Assembly (NCBI GenBank): GCA_020205615.1
Contig: CM035153.1
Span: forward strand, 79,931,853-79,995,852
Length of the DNA: 64,000 bases
Origin: Panax quinquefolius
Lineage: Eukaryota > Streptophyta > Magnoliopsida > Apiales > Araliaceae
Direction of reading: 5' to 3'
Below, one piece after another: positions 34,430 through 45,906 of the stretch (the stretch's first letter is position 1; each line of letters starts with the position of its first letter). The notes under the pieces are model-generated. The model was not told where the DNA came from, searched no databases, and was given only the letters and a program-made list of their open reading frames with translations. A program made the position numbers and the translations under genes.

Positions 34430-35540
34430 GTTAGTTCAATAACTTTAATTATCAGTCATATTATTTTTAAATGACTTAAAATAATTTTTAAGCACTTATA
34501 ATAATTTATCATAATTTTCAAACACCTGAATCATAATTAAATGATTTAAATATAAATAATTCTACTATCATTAACATTTAATCAATATTAAACTATTAAT
34601 GAAATCATTGCTAAAATATTAAAGTTATTTATAATAACTTAGAATATTTTTAAAGCATTAATATTACCCTTAAATGATTTTTAAAATATTTAAAATTATT
34701 TATAAATAATTACCATTAATATTTAAATATTAATGTACCATTTATCAAAATATTAAAAGTCATTAAGTATAACTTAAAATATTTTTAATTCATTTATATT
34801 TTTTTAAATAATTTTAAATAATTAAAACTATTTTAAAACTATTTATTTAATATAATTATTAAATAAATTTAATATTATTATTGTTAACTTAATATCATTA
34901 ATATTAAATTATTAATGAGATCATCCTTTAAATATTAAAAGTTATATTTTATAACTTAAAATATCTTTAAACACTTGATTTTTATTTGAAATGATTTTTA
35001 TAAAATAAAATCATTTTTAAATTAAATTATTTAATAGAATTATTAAATAAATTTAATATCATTAATAATAATTAATTAATGAAATTTACCTTTAAATATT
35101 GAAAGTTACATTTTATAACTTAAAATATTTTTAAATACCTTATTATTATTTAAAATAATTTTTAATATAATAAAATCATTTTTAATTTATTTATTTAATT
35201 CATTTCTTAAATAACTTAATTATCATTAATATTAATTTATTAATGAATTTCATCACAAAATATTAAAAGTCATTAAAAATAACTTAAAAATATTTTCTTA
35301 TTCCATAATATAATTTTTAAATGATTTTAAAGTATTAAAATCATTTTTAATTAATTTATTTAATATATAATTAAATAAATTAAATACCTTTTAATATTTA
35401 AAAATATTAAATATTTATGAAATATATTAAAAATAATTAAAAACTAATTTTTAGACTATAAAATAATTTTTTATAATTTATTTGTTATTTTTAATAATTA
35501 AAACTAATTTTCTATAATTATTTAATAAAAATATAATTTT
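34430..35540. repeat. Very AT-rich degenerate array with dyad AAGTTAT-ATAACTT
   Basis: Anchors of the type AAATATTAAAAGT-ATAACTTAAAATATTTTTAA lie near 34615, 34748, 34937, 35094 and 35257, so unit length is about 130-190 bp. Each unit includes an inverted repeat (AAGTTAT-ATAACTT) and ATTAATATTAAT words. Partner array at 50370-51480. Confidence 0.75.
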
Positions 35541-35564
35541 CATAAATAATCTATTGCTAAAGAC

Positions 35565-35596
35565 CACCTATAGCGATAGAACCGTCGCTATAGGTG
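35565..35596. repeat. Perfect 12-bp hairpin CACCTATAGCGA/TCGCTATAGGTG
   Basis: Twelve-base perfect inverted repeat with an 8-base loop, flanked by GCTAAAGAC. Such TAGCGACGG-type palindromes resemble subterminal repeats of plant CACTA DNA transposons. It may be a captured fragment. Partner at 51492-51523. Confidence 0.7.
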
Positions 35597-36754
35597 TTCT
35601 TCATGTTCTTGAGTACTGACAGACAGTTAGCAAGTTGCCTCGTTTGACCAACAAAATCTGTCGGATTATACTGGTTTTGGACAACGTAAGATATTGATCT
35701 TGTAGTACTAATGTAATACTACACATACCACACAAGACCTAGGTCAGATTTCAACATACAGGCAAGCAATTAACGTTCAAAGTTGCTTTTAGACCAAATC
35801 TGGGTAACCTAGAAACCCAACAGCTTCGAGAGTCCATCTTTGGGCAAGATTCTTTCTATGTTCAGGTCTAAATTCAAGTGATCTCAAGGTTTAAAGCTAT
35901 AGTAGTTGTGTCAAAGTACTTGATTAAAGCAACAAATAAGTCTAACAACAATAGAGTCACAAATTATTCTTAGGTCAAATGTTGTCAAAAGAGTTGTTCT
36001 AACAGTTTCTGGAAATTCTAAAAACTGCACTTTATGTTCAACTGGTCAAGTTTGAGCACTCACCACACTTGATCTGCTGATTGTTTTAATGTTTTAAAAG
36101 CATAAATATATTGTCCATACAACAAGCTAGAATCTAGATGAAACAAAATGACCAAACATCATACAACATGACAGATATCGGGCTTCAAAAATCTTGTCAG
36201 ACGTTATTCTACACTTTCTGGGTTACCCAGAAAGCTTCGGTCATGCCCGGTCAATGGGTTTTGACCGGCCATAACATGAAATCTAGACATCAAATAATTG
36301 TTATTTCACTTCTAGATCACAGACCACATAACAGACTACTCGTGGAAAGCTTTAAACAACACAAATCAAGATCGGACAAGAATCTAAAGGCACTGACATT
36401 CGTTGTCAGACATCACAACAAAATTTTTCCAGATTTTGAAGAACATCAAATCCGAGCCTCTAGATGTTATAGATCTAACATCTAGCAACCCAGATCATTA
36501 TTATTCACCATATATAACATATTTAACACAACAAACATTACATCTAACATAAGATTAAAAGATTTTCAAATTTTAGGGTTTGCACCTTTTCTAAGCTTTG
36601 ATTTTGCTGCTGACTTTCTGATCTGTTAATGATAATCGTGGGGCTTGATTTGTGACTAATATTAGCAATGAGATTCAAAAGTTTTAGAGAGAGGGAGTCA
36701 AGTTTGAGTATTGGAAAATAATTGAACATGAACTTACACTTTCTCTCTCCAATT

Positions 36755-36763
36755 CTATTTATG
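36755..36763 (-). promoter_or_regulatory. E 3' LTR TATA-like box
   Basis: CATAAATAG in element sense, followed by a GAGAGAG leader (about 36735-36750). Partner at 52691-52699 in the 5' LTR. Confidence 0.6.
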
Positions 36764-36949
36764 TTATGTAGATGCAATGTATGCTACTGAATAAGGCTGA
36801 TGTGCTGGAATTGTAGGCTCATAGCTTGGTAGACTAAGGTGGCTAGCAAGATATTGCTAGATTTTCTAGCAATAATGCGCCAAATGGGACAAAAAGGGCA
36901 TAATAGTAATTTTGCTTATAATTTCAAGGGTATTCTTGTCCAAGGTACT

Positions 36950-37475
36950 TGAATCTAGGGTTTAATCACTAGATTTTAAATCTTACAGTTTCCCAAATAA
37001 TTTTTAGGGTTTGAAAAATTAACATTAAAGTGTAATAAAATTTTAATTAAAACATGCTAATTTAAAATTAGGTTTTTAATAGAAAATTGGGGTTTAATTA
37101 TTAGGGTTCCTTAATATTATTAAGGTTCTCAAAATTAACAATTAGGGTTTCCTAATTTACAAAAATAATCATTAGGTTTTCTAATTTTTTAGCAATTAGG
37201 GTTTAAATAATAATTAGAGTTTCTCCTAATTACAGAAATTCTATAATACACAGTAAAATTCATATAACACAATTATTACACAGTCTTGAACTCACAACTG
37301 AGTTTAACAATTAGGGTTTAACAACATGATATAAGGGTTATGACATAATTTACCATAATTAACCAATCATTGTCAGTCTACACATATACAGTACATATTT
37401 ATAGTACTGAAAAATCAAAATATAATTAATAATATATTATTATCCTCATCCCTTGATCAAAATCCAAATTTAGGG
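36950..37475 (-). promoter_or_regulatory. Telobox cluster in E U3 (3' LTR copy)
   Basis: At least six AGGGTTT words in CTAGGGTTT/TTAGGGTTT context on the plus strand, i.e. AAACCCTAA in element sense, plus several one-base variants. They lie about 190-710 bp upstream of the TATA-like box. Teloboxes in plant promoters bind telomere-repeat-binding factors. Confidence 0.65.
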
Positions 37476-37867
37476 TTTGGATTCCATATCTAGTTTATCT
37501 TTCGAATACAACATCAATAATTAAGATAAAATAATTAACTTAAATATTATGAACAAATTTATATAATAAAATATTCATTATTATAATTCTAATAATCATT
37601 TCATATATTGTTTAAATAATATAAAATCATGTTTTCATGGAAAATAATTAATAAAAACATTTACCTTACAAAAATTAATTACAATAAGAATATAATTTGT
37701 AATGATTAATAATTCTAAAATTATTTATAATTTTTCAGGTACTAAATATATGTGCATTTATCATACACATTACTTGACACTTATTCTCATCATAAAAATA
37801 AATTAAAATAAATTTATATGCAAAATTTCTTATTTATTTTATATGAAAAAAAAATTGGGTTATTACA

Positions 37868-37886
37868 TTCACCCTCCCTTATAAGG
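37868..37886 (-). other. E polypurine tract
   Basis: Element-sense CCTTATAAGGGAGGGTGAA directly before the 3' LTR. Confidence 0.88.
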
Positions 37887-38183
37887 ATTCCGTTCCCGGA
37901 ATCACCGTTTTAAAACTCATACGTACAAGGGTACATATCATATATAATCATTGCAAGTAGACCTCGATCATAATTGATCGAACTGATCTTTAACTATTCA
38001 ACATAAAGCTTGTCTATCTGATTAAACAGAAATTTAATTTCTAAAAGAACTCAAATTCCTCCTTCAAAATTTATTTATAAAATATTTTGTGATATATAGG
38101 AAAATCATATATATCAAAATATACAAGTTATTCGAATAATACCTGGAGTTCCATTCCCAGCTGCCACAGTATCCTGGACCGTC
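37887..38183 (-). other. E spacer between gag end and polypurine tract
   Basis: About 300 bp with no domain. Nearest the gag end it encodes, out of a TGA, the start of the usual gag-protease junction (VFNMTVQDTV), then leaves frame. The rest of pol is absent. Confidence 0.7.
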
Positions 38184-39312
38184 ATGTTGAAGACTCACGT
38201 GGTTGCTTTTGGTGGTTTGTTGGTTGAAGTCGGTCTTGTGATCGCCAGAGTCCCACTGCCTTTTTTCGTGGTTACACTCCCTGCCTCCATTCTCCTCTTT
38301 GGAAAATCCTTCACCCTATGTTCAGTTGATCCACATAGAAAACACCCACTGTTCATCCTTGGGTTAGGGCAGTTGGGAGAGATATGACCCTCCTGCCCGC
38401 ACTTGTAACATACAAACTTACCCTTCAGACACTCACTAGAGTAATTCTTCCCGCAATTCTTACACTGCACAGTCTGTTTCTTCACACCTTCCTGCTTTAC
38501 TTGAACATTCCCGAAATAATTTCCTTTTACCTTTTCACTCCTACTCCCACTATTTGTTTCCATCTTTACAGCTCCTCCTGCCTTGCCTTTGTTCTTCTTC
38601 TCCTTATTGTAGAGGCTCATGGCCTCACTCCCCTCCTCAGCTATAATAGCCTTCTCCATGAGTGCTGCAAAAGTATTGATTTGCAACACTGCCACCCTGT
38701 TGTAGAGCCAGGGTTTTTAGCCCAGCTCAAACCTCCTTGGCTTCCTAGCCTCTGTATCAACTTGATGCAGAGCAAACCTAACCAACTCATTAAACTTTGT
38801 GGCATACTCCGCAACAGTTATGTTATCCTGCTTCAACTCCAAAAATTTTACCTCCATCCTAGCCTGCATACTAGCTGAGAGAGAGTTTTCAAAAAATAGA
38901 GTTTTAAACCTAGCCCAAGTAACTACTCCTTCTCCTGCCCTAGTTTGATTTGCCTCCCACTAAAAGTTAGCCTCCCCTTTCATCATATAAGTGGCAAAAG
39001 CGGTCTTTTTTCCCTCATCTACCCTAGCAATTACGAATGCCTTTTCTATCTCGTTAACCCATGTCTGGGCTTCTATAGGGTCAGCTAATCCCCTGAATTC
39101 TGGTGGTCCTACTGCCTTGAAGTCTTTAAATTTTCCCAAACGATTATCTGGCTAGTTCCTCATGGTACCGGTATTCCTCATGCTACCGGTATTCCCTCTT
39201 CATGATAGAGCTACCATGTTTTCAAAGTTTTGCATCGGGTCTTGCTGTTGTCCCCTAGCATTGTTGACAGATTTTTTGCCCTTTGGATTCGAGTTTGACG
39301 TCTTGGAGACAT
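38184..39312 (-). pseudogene. E gag (capsid and nucleocapsid), interrupted
   Basis: The start at 39312 (MSPRRQTR) resembles the F gag start (MPPRRR). Frameshift and stops break the N-terminus (39180-39300). The capsid core is readable: PEFRGLADPIEAQTWV, KTAFATYMMKGEANF followed by a stop where WW is usual, EVKFLELKQ, VAEYATKFNELVRFA. The last 166 codons (38195-38695) are open and hold three knuckles: CKNCGKNYSSEC (Tyr for His), CYKCGQEGHISPNC (intact) and CFLCGSTEHRVKDF (last Cys lost). It ends at a TGA where related polyproteins read Arg into protease, consistent with CGA to TGA. Confidence 0.85.
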
Positions 39313-39585
39313 TATCTGGTTAAGTAAAACCATAAATTATACTTTATTAACTTACATTCTAAACCTTATTGCATAAGTTTAATATATTAAACTTGTTTCA
39401 TTTCTCAAACTTAGATTCATCGAATATTTTACATAGCATAGCACATACTGCTTTAAACATCAGCTATCCCTTTGTGACTACAAAAGTCGGGATTTACAGC
39501 CTTGACTAATACCAAAAGTTGGGAACATTACATTATAAAGACATACTTAACATTAAACAGACATATACAACAAAACCTATACTAC
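39313..39585 (-). other. E spacer between ORF1 and gag
   Basis: About 270 bp, AT-rich, no open frame. F has a spacer of similar size between its ORF1 and gag (62875-63195). Confidence 0.7.
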
Positions 39586-39690
39586 CTATTCACTAAGCCT
39601 TTTTCTTGAACAACCTTTCGCCTGATGACCTTCTATCCCACAGATAAAACATGCTCCTGGTTTATAGTCAGGATAATATAGAGTGGTATG
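39586..39690 (-). pseudogene. E ORF1, C-terminal exonic piece beyond A3
   Basis: Continues the ORF at 48268-48755 once A3 and one GTATG are removed. It encodes the end of a broken first knuckle and a perfect CCHC knuckle, CFICGIEGHQAKGC, then a basic tail and a TAG at 39588-39586. Confidence 0.7.
39686..39690. other. Target-site duplication of A3, left copy
   Basis: GTATG, repeated at 48263-48267. Confidence 0.93.
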
Positions 39691-40275
39691 TGTAAGACCC
39701 CAACTTTTATAAATAAAGATGAATTTTCTATAAATATTATTTTTGAATACTATGGAATAAATTTGATATAATGTTATAGTTGTGGGTAATATTTATAAAT
39801 TTTGCAAAGTAAGCAAGTAGTTATAAAATATTCGTTTGGTCGGGGAATATTCTTTTTGTCGGGGAATATTCGTACGACGGCTCAATCATTGGTGGACCCC
39901 ACAACGGAAGTATTGTTGTAGTTAGAAAACGACAAAATTATCTTTCTATAAAAATAATGGCAGAGGTGTTACCGTTAAAACTGTTGAACTACACGGTAGT
40001 AAAAGTAATGAATGTCTGCGTAGTTGTATAGTAGCACACGATATTGATTATTGATGCTTACGTGAGAAGTCACTCAGCTATGCTCAATTATTGCTACAGT
40101 AATTGTTGCATCATATCTCTTATATTATTGATTCAATTATTGTCACGAAAGATCATCATCATATATATATGTTATAGTATTAAATCAATAATTGAGACAA
40201 CAAGTTATAAATGATTAATAATTGTTGAAAGATTAAATATGTGTTGATTAAAAATAAAATGATTTATGGTAATAT

Positions 40276-40525
40276 TTATTCAATCACATGCGTGTGTTTT
40301 ACACCGACTGGTTCCATCTTTATTATTATTCTGTTGAAACATCCATTTGTGTGTTTTACGCCGACTGGTTCCATTCTTTATTATTCTGTTGGAATATCAC
40401 ATGCATGCGCTTTTTACGGGACTTCGGTTCCGTTATTTATTTTTCGTTGGAATAACTTTTTCGTCGCGGTCTATCGCATGCATGGTGATTTCTTTTGTTA
40501 TTCCATTCTTTATTATACCCAGTTG
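40276..40525 (+). repeat. Four-copy ~55-60 bp array in A3 5' LTR
   Basis: Units around GTTCC(A/G)T-TTTATTATTCTGTTGGAA with GCATGCG/TTTTAC spacers; the same array as 5915-6345 in A1 with fewer copies. Partner at 46985-47235. Confidence 0.75.
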
Positions 40526-40759
40526 GTTAAAACTTTGACTTCTATACTCCATGAAATTAGTGGAATATCCTTGATATTTGCGCTTCATTCAAAGATCCTT
40601 TCATGAAAATATTCTTCTCGGTATTCTTGAATTTTACTCTACAAAGCAAAGATCATGTTGATATTTGGATGTTATTGGTTCCTAGATAAATTAATTCTTG
40701 AACTTGTTTTATTGAATTCTTATATCATTGTCATCATCCTCATGTTTATATTATGTTGA

Positions 40760-41010
40760 AAAAGTCATCTGTGGCACATGGTGCATAGATGGACTTGGTA
40801 TGATTATGACCGAGAGACTATTCGGTGTAATCATGGTATCGTAATGTTACAAATGATGTGGTAAAAATCCTCGATGGCCTGTAGTGCATTGATGGACGAT
40901 TGTTGGGATGATCATGACCATTAATGAATACACAAATATTCTTGGCCCGTAGTGCATGAATAATTGTGGTCGTGATACTAAAGAATATCCTCGGCAGAAG
41001 TGCGGGGTGA
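40760..41010 (+). repeat. GTAGTGCAT array in A3 5' LTR
   Basis: Four units of the GGCCCGTAGTGCATG type, inverse of 5423-5690. Partner at 47480-47730. Confidence 0.7.
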
Positions 41011-41559
41011 TTCGATGATGTGGAATATTAATTAAAGTGAGTCTCAAATATAACAAATGATGAAAAACCTTTTAAATCATATAAGATAGTAGATTTTATT
41101 TTCTACTTCACTCTTTTAATGGATTCTTTGGTTCATTTGTAGTTAAACTTGATGTTCATTATATTTTATCGGTTTAACATCATGTTGTAGGCTAATGATA
41201 ATTTATTCTCGCATTATCTTAGTCATAATATTTCTTCTTGAGCTAGTTGAGCTCACCCTTTCTTTCACTTTGTTCTTCGTGAAATGAGAATATAGGCCGG
41301 GACGAGTCGGGGAATGGAGTAATGGTCCAGAGGATAGCATTAGTAGTCCTCACTATTCTGTGAAATAGTGTGATAATAATTGTAATGAGGACTCCTTTTG
41401 AGTTTGTATAATCTCTAGTAGACAATATTTGTATTCAAACTCACAGTTTATGTCGTATTGTACACGACAGTTATATTAGTAAGTTGTATTTAAATTCTGT
41501 ACCATGTATCTGACTACCCAAGATGGGTGATGTATACCTAATTTTGGGGGCGTCACAGT

Positions 41560-41588
41560 TGGTATCAAAGCTTAGGGATATGATCCCT
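41560..41588 (+). other. A3 primer binding site and leader hairpin
   Basis: TGGTATCAAAGC (41560-41571), two bases after the LTR, then AGGGATATGATCCCT (41574-41588), a 6-bp stem with an ATG loop conserved in A1. Confidence 0.88.
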
Positions 41589-41747
41589 GGCTAAGATGTG
41601 AGAATAGTACTAGGAGGGGAGAGACGGGGAATACCTTCGCTAGTATGACCTACCTAAGTTTATGTGCTATTTTATTGGTGGTCATTAGAAATATAAGGAT
41701 AATATGTTACATGTCAATTAACCTTTTGTTTTGTGGCGATTCTGAAA

Positions 41748-42840
41748 ATGACATCCGAGAATGTTGAGAATAGCAATGGAGCACAAAGCGATCGTTGATT
41801 CACCACATATCAATAATCGTGATAATGTGCATCAGAAGGCGATAATCCTCATCGCAAACAACAACACCGACCAAATGATGAATGATCAAATTTTCGGAGG
41901 CTTTATGCAATTCATGCAACAAAGAAAGCGAGAGCGACTCTCATCCAAAACGTAGGTGGAAACACGAGAAAACTCTCGGCGGTCACCGCTAAATGCTTCA
42001 AGGAGCTGGGACCACCGGAGTTTAAGGAGAGCCAAAACCACTTCTGCTCGAAGCATGGATAAAGCAGATTACCAAGATATTTGATGTCTTGGGATGCTCC
42101 GAGGAGCAAAAGGTTCCTTCACGCTTTTATGTTGCTTGCGGAGAGGCGACATCTTGGTGGGAATTGGTAAAACGTACTCAACTTTCATTTGATCAAGATA
42201 TCTTGGGAGAAGTTCCAGAGTCGTTCAACGACAAATACTTTCCCGAAAGTATTCGCCACACGAAGGAGGTGGAGTTTATCAAGTTGGAACAAAACAATAT
42301 GACCGTGTGTCGCAATACGAGGCAAAATTTGCGGAGTTATCACGGTTTTACGTCCCCACTGGTGGATAATGAAGAGAGAATGGCGCGAATATTTTTAAGA
42401 GGTTTGAAGCTGGAGATACGTCAACATCTTATTTCTCATAAACTGTGTTTGTATTCAGATGTTGTAAATAGGGCTCAGTTAGTGGAGCGCGATAACGAGT
42501 CAACGCAACTAAAAGAGAGCGCAACACAAAATTATAATACCAGTGAGAGAGTAGTCATCGGCCGTGACAACAAGCGTGGAGGGAATCAACATGCGATATG
42601 GTAACCACTTGGTGGTAATCGGGGCCAAAATAATAAGAATGGACATTTCAAGAAAAGGAGATTCAACAATGATGGAAAGACGTCGGACCAAAGACCATTG
42701 TTAAGGAAGGAGAAAGACCACCTATCATATGCTTCAAATGCGAGGAGAGAGGGCACATCACCCAAATCTAGCCATGCCAGTCCAAAAGCATGTTATAATT
42801 GTGGAAGAGAAGGTCACTTAGCTCGATTTTGCCATTCAAG
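41748..42840 (+). pseudogene. A3 gag, frameshifted
   Basis: ATG at 41748 starts MTSENVEN as in A1 but stops after 16 codons; the frame resumes at 41761-41955. The capsid part at 42089-42604 holds SFNDKYFPESIR, EFIKLEQNNMTV, EERMARIFLRGLKLEIR and a basic tail. Two knuckles follow: CFKCEERGHITQ with a stop instead of the last part, and CYNCGREGHLARFC (about 42786-42830), which is intact, unlike in A1. Plus-strand, first gene after the leader. Confidence 0.85.
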
Positions 42841-43374
42841 ATAAATTCAACTAGGATGGAGGCACCAAAGGTCAGTCCCGAAAAGTCAAAACCTAGAGTG
42901 CAAGGGAGAGCGTTTGTTGTGACCTCCCAGAGAGCAAGGAACCCGAATGAGGTCATCACGGGTAAGCTTATCATAAACTCTAATGAAGTCTATACTTTAT
43001 TTGATACCGGTTCTACCTATTCTTTTATTTCTCCTACTTGCGCTCATCGATTAAATTTGACTCCGGAGAAATTAGACTTTGACTTATCTGTGGAAACTCC
43101 GTTGGGAGAAACCTTCATTACATCCACTGTTTATAAGTCTTGTTTGGTTCAAATCGGTACCCTCACATTACCTGTCGATCTTATTTTATTAAAAATACTT
43201 GCATTTGACGTGATTCTAGGGATTGATTGGTTAACTACTTATCATGCAAAAATTGATTGTTTTCGTAAGGTTGTTAGCTTTCATATTCCTAACCAACCTA
43301 TTATCTTAATTCAAGCGACCAAGCCATTAAAATCAATCACACCATCTCAAGCCATAAAGCTATTCGTTTATTGA
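42799..43374 (+). pseudogene. A3 protease, domain intact
   Basis: A 191-codon open stretch. The active site TLFDTGSTYSF lies near residue 70. LDFDLSVETPLGETF follows; this region is missing in A1. Then ILGIDWLTTYHAKIDC. This is the best-preserved protease of the three A elements. It processes Gag and Pol inside the particle. The element around it is broken. Confidence 0.88.
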
Positions 43375-43377
43375 AAA

Positions 43378-43671
43378 ATGATGTCAAGCTTTCTTAGCTC
43401 ATGTCACGATTTAAACAAAAATACGCCGGTTTTGAACGATATTTCTATTGTTAATAAATTTCGACGTATTCCCAGAAGAACTTCCCAGGCCTACCCCAGG
43501 CGTGAAATTGAATTTTGTATCGAACTTGAACCCTACAAAACCTATTTCCAAAGCCCCATATCGAATGGCTCTATTGAACTTCGTGAGTTAAAGACCCAAC
43601 CGCAGGAATTGTTAGACATTGGCTTTATTCGTCCTAGTACTTCTCCTTGGGGTGCTCTGTTCTATTCGTGA
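43378..43671 (+). pseudogene. A3 protease-RT connector
   Basis: [27 protein letters not shown]. Ends in a frameshift where GAPVLFVKKK is expected. Confidence 0.8.
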
Positions 43672-44300
43672 AGAAGAAAGATGGGAGTATGCGACTTTGT
43701 ATTGATTATCGGGGAGTTGAATCATGTCACCATCAAAAATAGGTATCCATTGCCACGTATTGATGACCTGTTTGACCCGATTGCAAGGAGCCAAATTCTT
43801 TTCAAAGATTGATCTTAGATTACTCGGATATCACCAATTGAAGATTAGAACCACCGACATTCCAAAGATGGCTTTTCGAACTCCGATGACGGAATTATGA
43901 ATTCCTAGTCATGTCCTTTGGATTGACTAATGCTCCTCGCCTTCATGGATATGATGAACCGAGTATTCAAGGAATATTTGGATCACTTTGTGGTCGCCTT
44001 TATTGATGACATCCTTATTTATTCCAAAAGCCGTGAAGATCATGAGCAACACTTGAGGTGACACTCCAAAAGCTTCGTGAATATAAGCTTTATGCCAAGT
44101 TGAAGAAATGCGAGTTCGGATTGAAGAAGTAGCATTCCTTGGGCACGTGGTATCATGTCATGGAATATCTGCTGACCCAAAGAAAGATTGAAGCTATTCA
44201 AAGTCGGGAACAACCTAAATCGATGGATCAAGTACGTAGCTTTCTCGGTTTAGGCTTGGTTATTATCGGAGATTCATGGAAGGATTTTCTCGAATCGCTA
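43672..44300 (+). pseudogene. A3 reverse transcriptase, multiply frameshifted
   Basis: Blocks [35 protein letters not shown] and [19 protein letters not shown] are readable in changing frames. The FIDD motif (about 43998-44010) is intact. Against A1, indels fall at CAG/CTG positions: CCAGTTG reads CCCGATTG (43786), CTGCTGCC reads CTCGCC (43935), TTCTGGA reads TACTCGGA (43827). Some breaks may therefore be sequence errors. Confidence 0.82.
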
Positions 44301-44834
44301 CTCCATCGACTCAAATGACTCAAAAGATACAAAGTTCGGTTGGAGCGAAGAATGTGAGAAGAGTTTTCAAGAACTCAAGAGGAGACTTATTTCAAAGACT
44401 GCTCGACAATACCATCGGCTCGGGGATTTGTCATCTACAAGATGATGCTTCGAGCAAAGGGTTGGGATGTGTTCTTATGCAACATGGAAAAGTTATAGCC
44501 TATGCCTCGCGATGACAACTCAAAGAATATGAGAGGAATTATCCTACTCATGATCTAGAGTTAGCGGTGTTGTCTTCTTGCACTTAAAATTTGGAGGCAT
44601 TACTTGTATGGGGAGAAAGTGGAGATCTTTACGGATCATAAAAGCCTCAAATATTTCTTCACTCAAAAGGAACTCAACATGCGACAACGACGTTGGCTTG
44701 AACTATTGAAAGATTATGATCATACCATCCAATACCATCCTGAAAAAGCGAACGTGGTAGTGGACGCGTTGAGTGAAAGATCATATGCAAGCAATCGAGT
44801 GCGATATTGTCAATGCAAAGGCCCATTTGTGTGA
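44276..44834 (+). pseudogene. A3 RNase H
   Basis: Two main open pieces: 44276-44515 ([11 protein letters not shown]) and 44604-44834 ([34 protein letters not shown]). HDLELAVL lies between in another frame. The A1 stop after HDLE is absent here. Confidence 0.8.
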
Positions 44835-44899
44835 CTTGCAAAGGATGGAGATAGATTTAATGACTCTAGGGACGCATGTGATGATAGCGAGTATACGAG

Positions 44900-45230
44900 T
44901 AGAACCGACTTTAATCGATAAAGTTAAAGTCGCTCGCTTGCTACGGACACGGAGCTGATGCGTATGAGGAAGAAAGTGCAAGAAGGTGCTATGCCGGAAG
45001 CAAGAATCGATGAAGAAGGAATACTTTGAGTCAACTCCAGACTTTGTGTTCCTAACGACCCTGATTTAAAGTATAATATCATGATGGAAGCGCACAACAC
45101 ACCATTTGCAATCCATCCTGGGAGTACCAAAATGTATCATGATATTCGTCATACATTTTGGTGGAGCAATATAAAGAGAGAGATAGCGCTGTTTATCTCA
45201 AGGTGTTTAACTTATCAATGAGTTAAAGTG
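44900..45230 (+). pseudogene. A3 integrase zinc-binding domain
   Basis: SRLCVPNDPDLKY, EAHNTPFAIHPGSTKMYHD, FWWSNIKREIALFISRCLTYQ. HPG is intact, but the second Cys of the pair reads Tyr and one stop occurs after GIL and another after TYQ. Confidence 0.8.
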
Positions 45231-45850
45231 GAGCATCAAGTACCAAAAGGTCCATTGCAACCACTTAAAATTCCAGAATGGAAGTGGGAGCACATTACCA
45301 TGGATTTCGTTACCGATCTTCCTAAGGTTTCTCAAGGCATAGATGCGATTTGGGTCATTGTTGATAGATTGACCAAGTCTGCTCATTTCTTACCGATACG
45401 AGAAACTTATACACTTGAACATCTTGCTCGTATGTACATAAACGAGATTGTAAGACTGCATGGTATGCCGGTATCCATAGTTTCTGATCGAGACCCAAGA
45501 TTCACTTCACGATTTTGGGTTAGTTTGCAAAAAGCTATGGGCACAGACTTACGATTTAGCTTGGCATATCATCCTCGATCGGACGGACAATGGAGAGGAC
45601 TATTCAAACTCTTGAAGATCTATTAAGACTCTGTGTCCTTGATTTCAAGGAAGTTGGGACAAGTTCTTACCATTGGTGGAGTTTTCCTCAACAACGAGTT
45701 ATCAAGCAAGTATTGGCATGGCTCCATTCAAGCGTTGTATGGAAGAAAGTGTCGTTCTCCGGTATCTTTGGGATGAGGTGGGTGAAGCAACGTTGTTGAT
45801 GCAGGAGTTGAATGCGTATGACTACTAAAAGATTCAAACGATCCGACAAC
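45228..45850 (+). pseudogene. A3 integrase core, one frameshift
   Basis: 45228-45626 is open with MDFVTDLP (first Asp) and IVSDRDPRF (second Asp). A small indel at about 45588 (GQW for GQS) shifts the frame just before the catalytic Glu, which continues as [11 protein letters not shown] at 45590-45799. All three catalytic residues are present at DNA level. Downstream the YNN/APFKALYG block is also shifted. Confidence 0.87.
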
Positions 45851-45906
45851 GTATAAAAACCTCACAAAATCGACAAAAGAGTTATCTTGATCTTCATCGA
45901 AAGGAC

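Larger units (their letters stand above)
33089..37867 (-). repeat. E 3' LTR (left)
   Basis: 4779 bp, TGTGACGCC to TTATTACA on the plus strand. In element sense: U3 with a telobox cluster, TATA at 36763-36755, then a 3.6 kb R/U5 with an AT-rich dyad array. A 115-codon frame at 36138-36485 is cut short in the partner LTR and is not a gene. Confidence 0.93.
39691..41557 (+). repeat. A3 5' LTR
   Basis: 1867 bp, TGTAAGACCCC to GGCGTCACA. Collinear with 46391-48262. It contains the short version of the ATTATTCTGTTGGAA array (40276-40525) and the GTAGTGCAT array (40760-41010). Confidence 0.95.

Noticed and set aside
36138..36485. 115-codon frame in E 3' LTR
   Set aside because: Truncated by a stop in the partner LTR (52074-52283) and antisense to E transcription.
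36544..36777. 77-codon frame in both E LTRs (also 52480-52713), element sense
   Set aside because: Its first Met lies upstream of the TATA-like box, so the LTR transcript would not contain the start. Both copies derive from one ancestral LTR, so conservation is not evidence.
36950..37475. Interstitial telomere array
   Set aside because: AGGGTTT words are dispersed and not in head-to-tail tandem; better described as teloboxes.
38384..38878. 164-codon plus-strand frame
   Set aside because: Antisense shadow of E gag.
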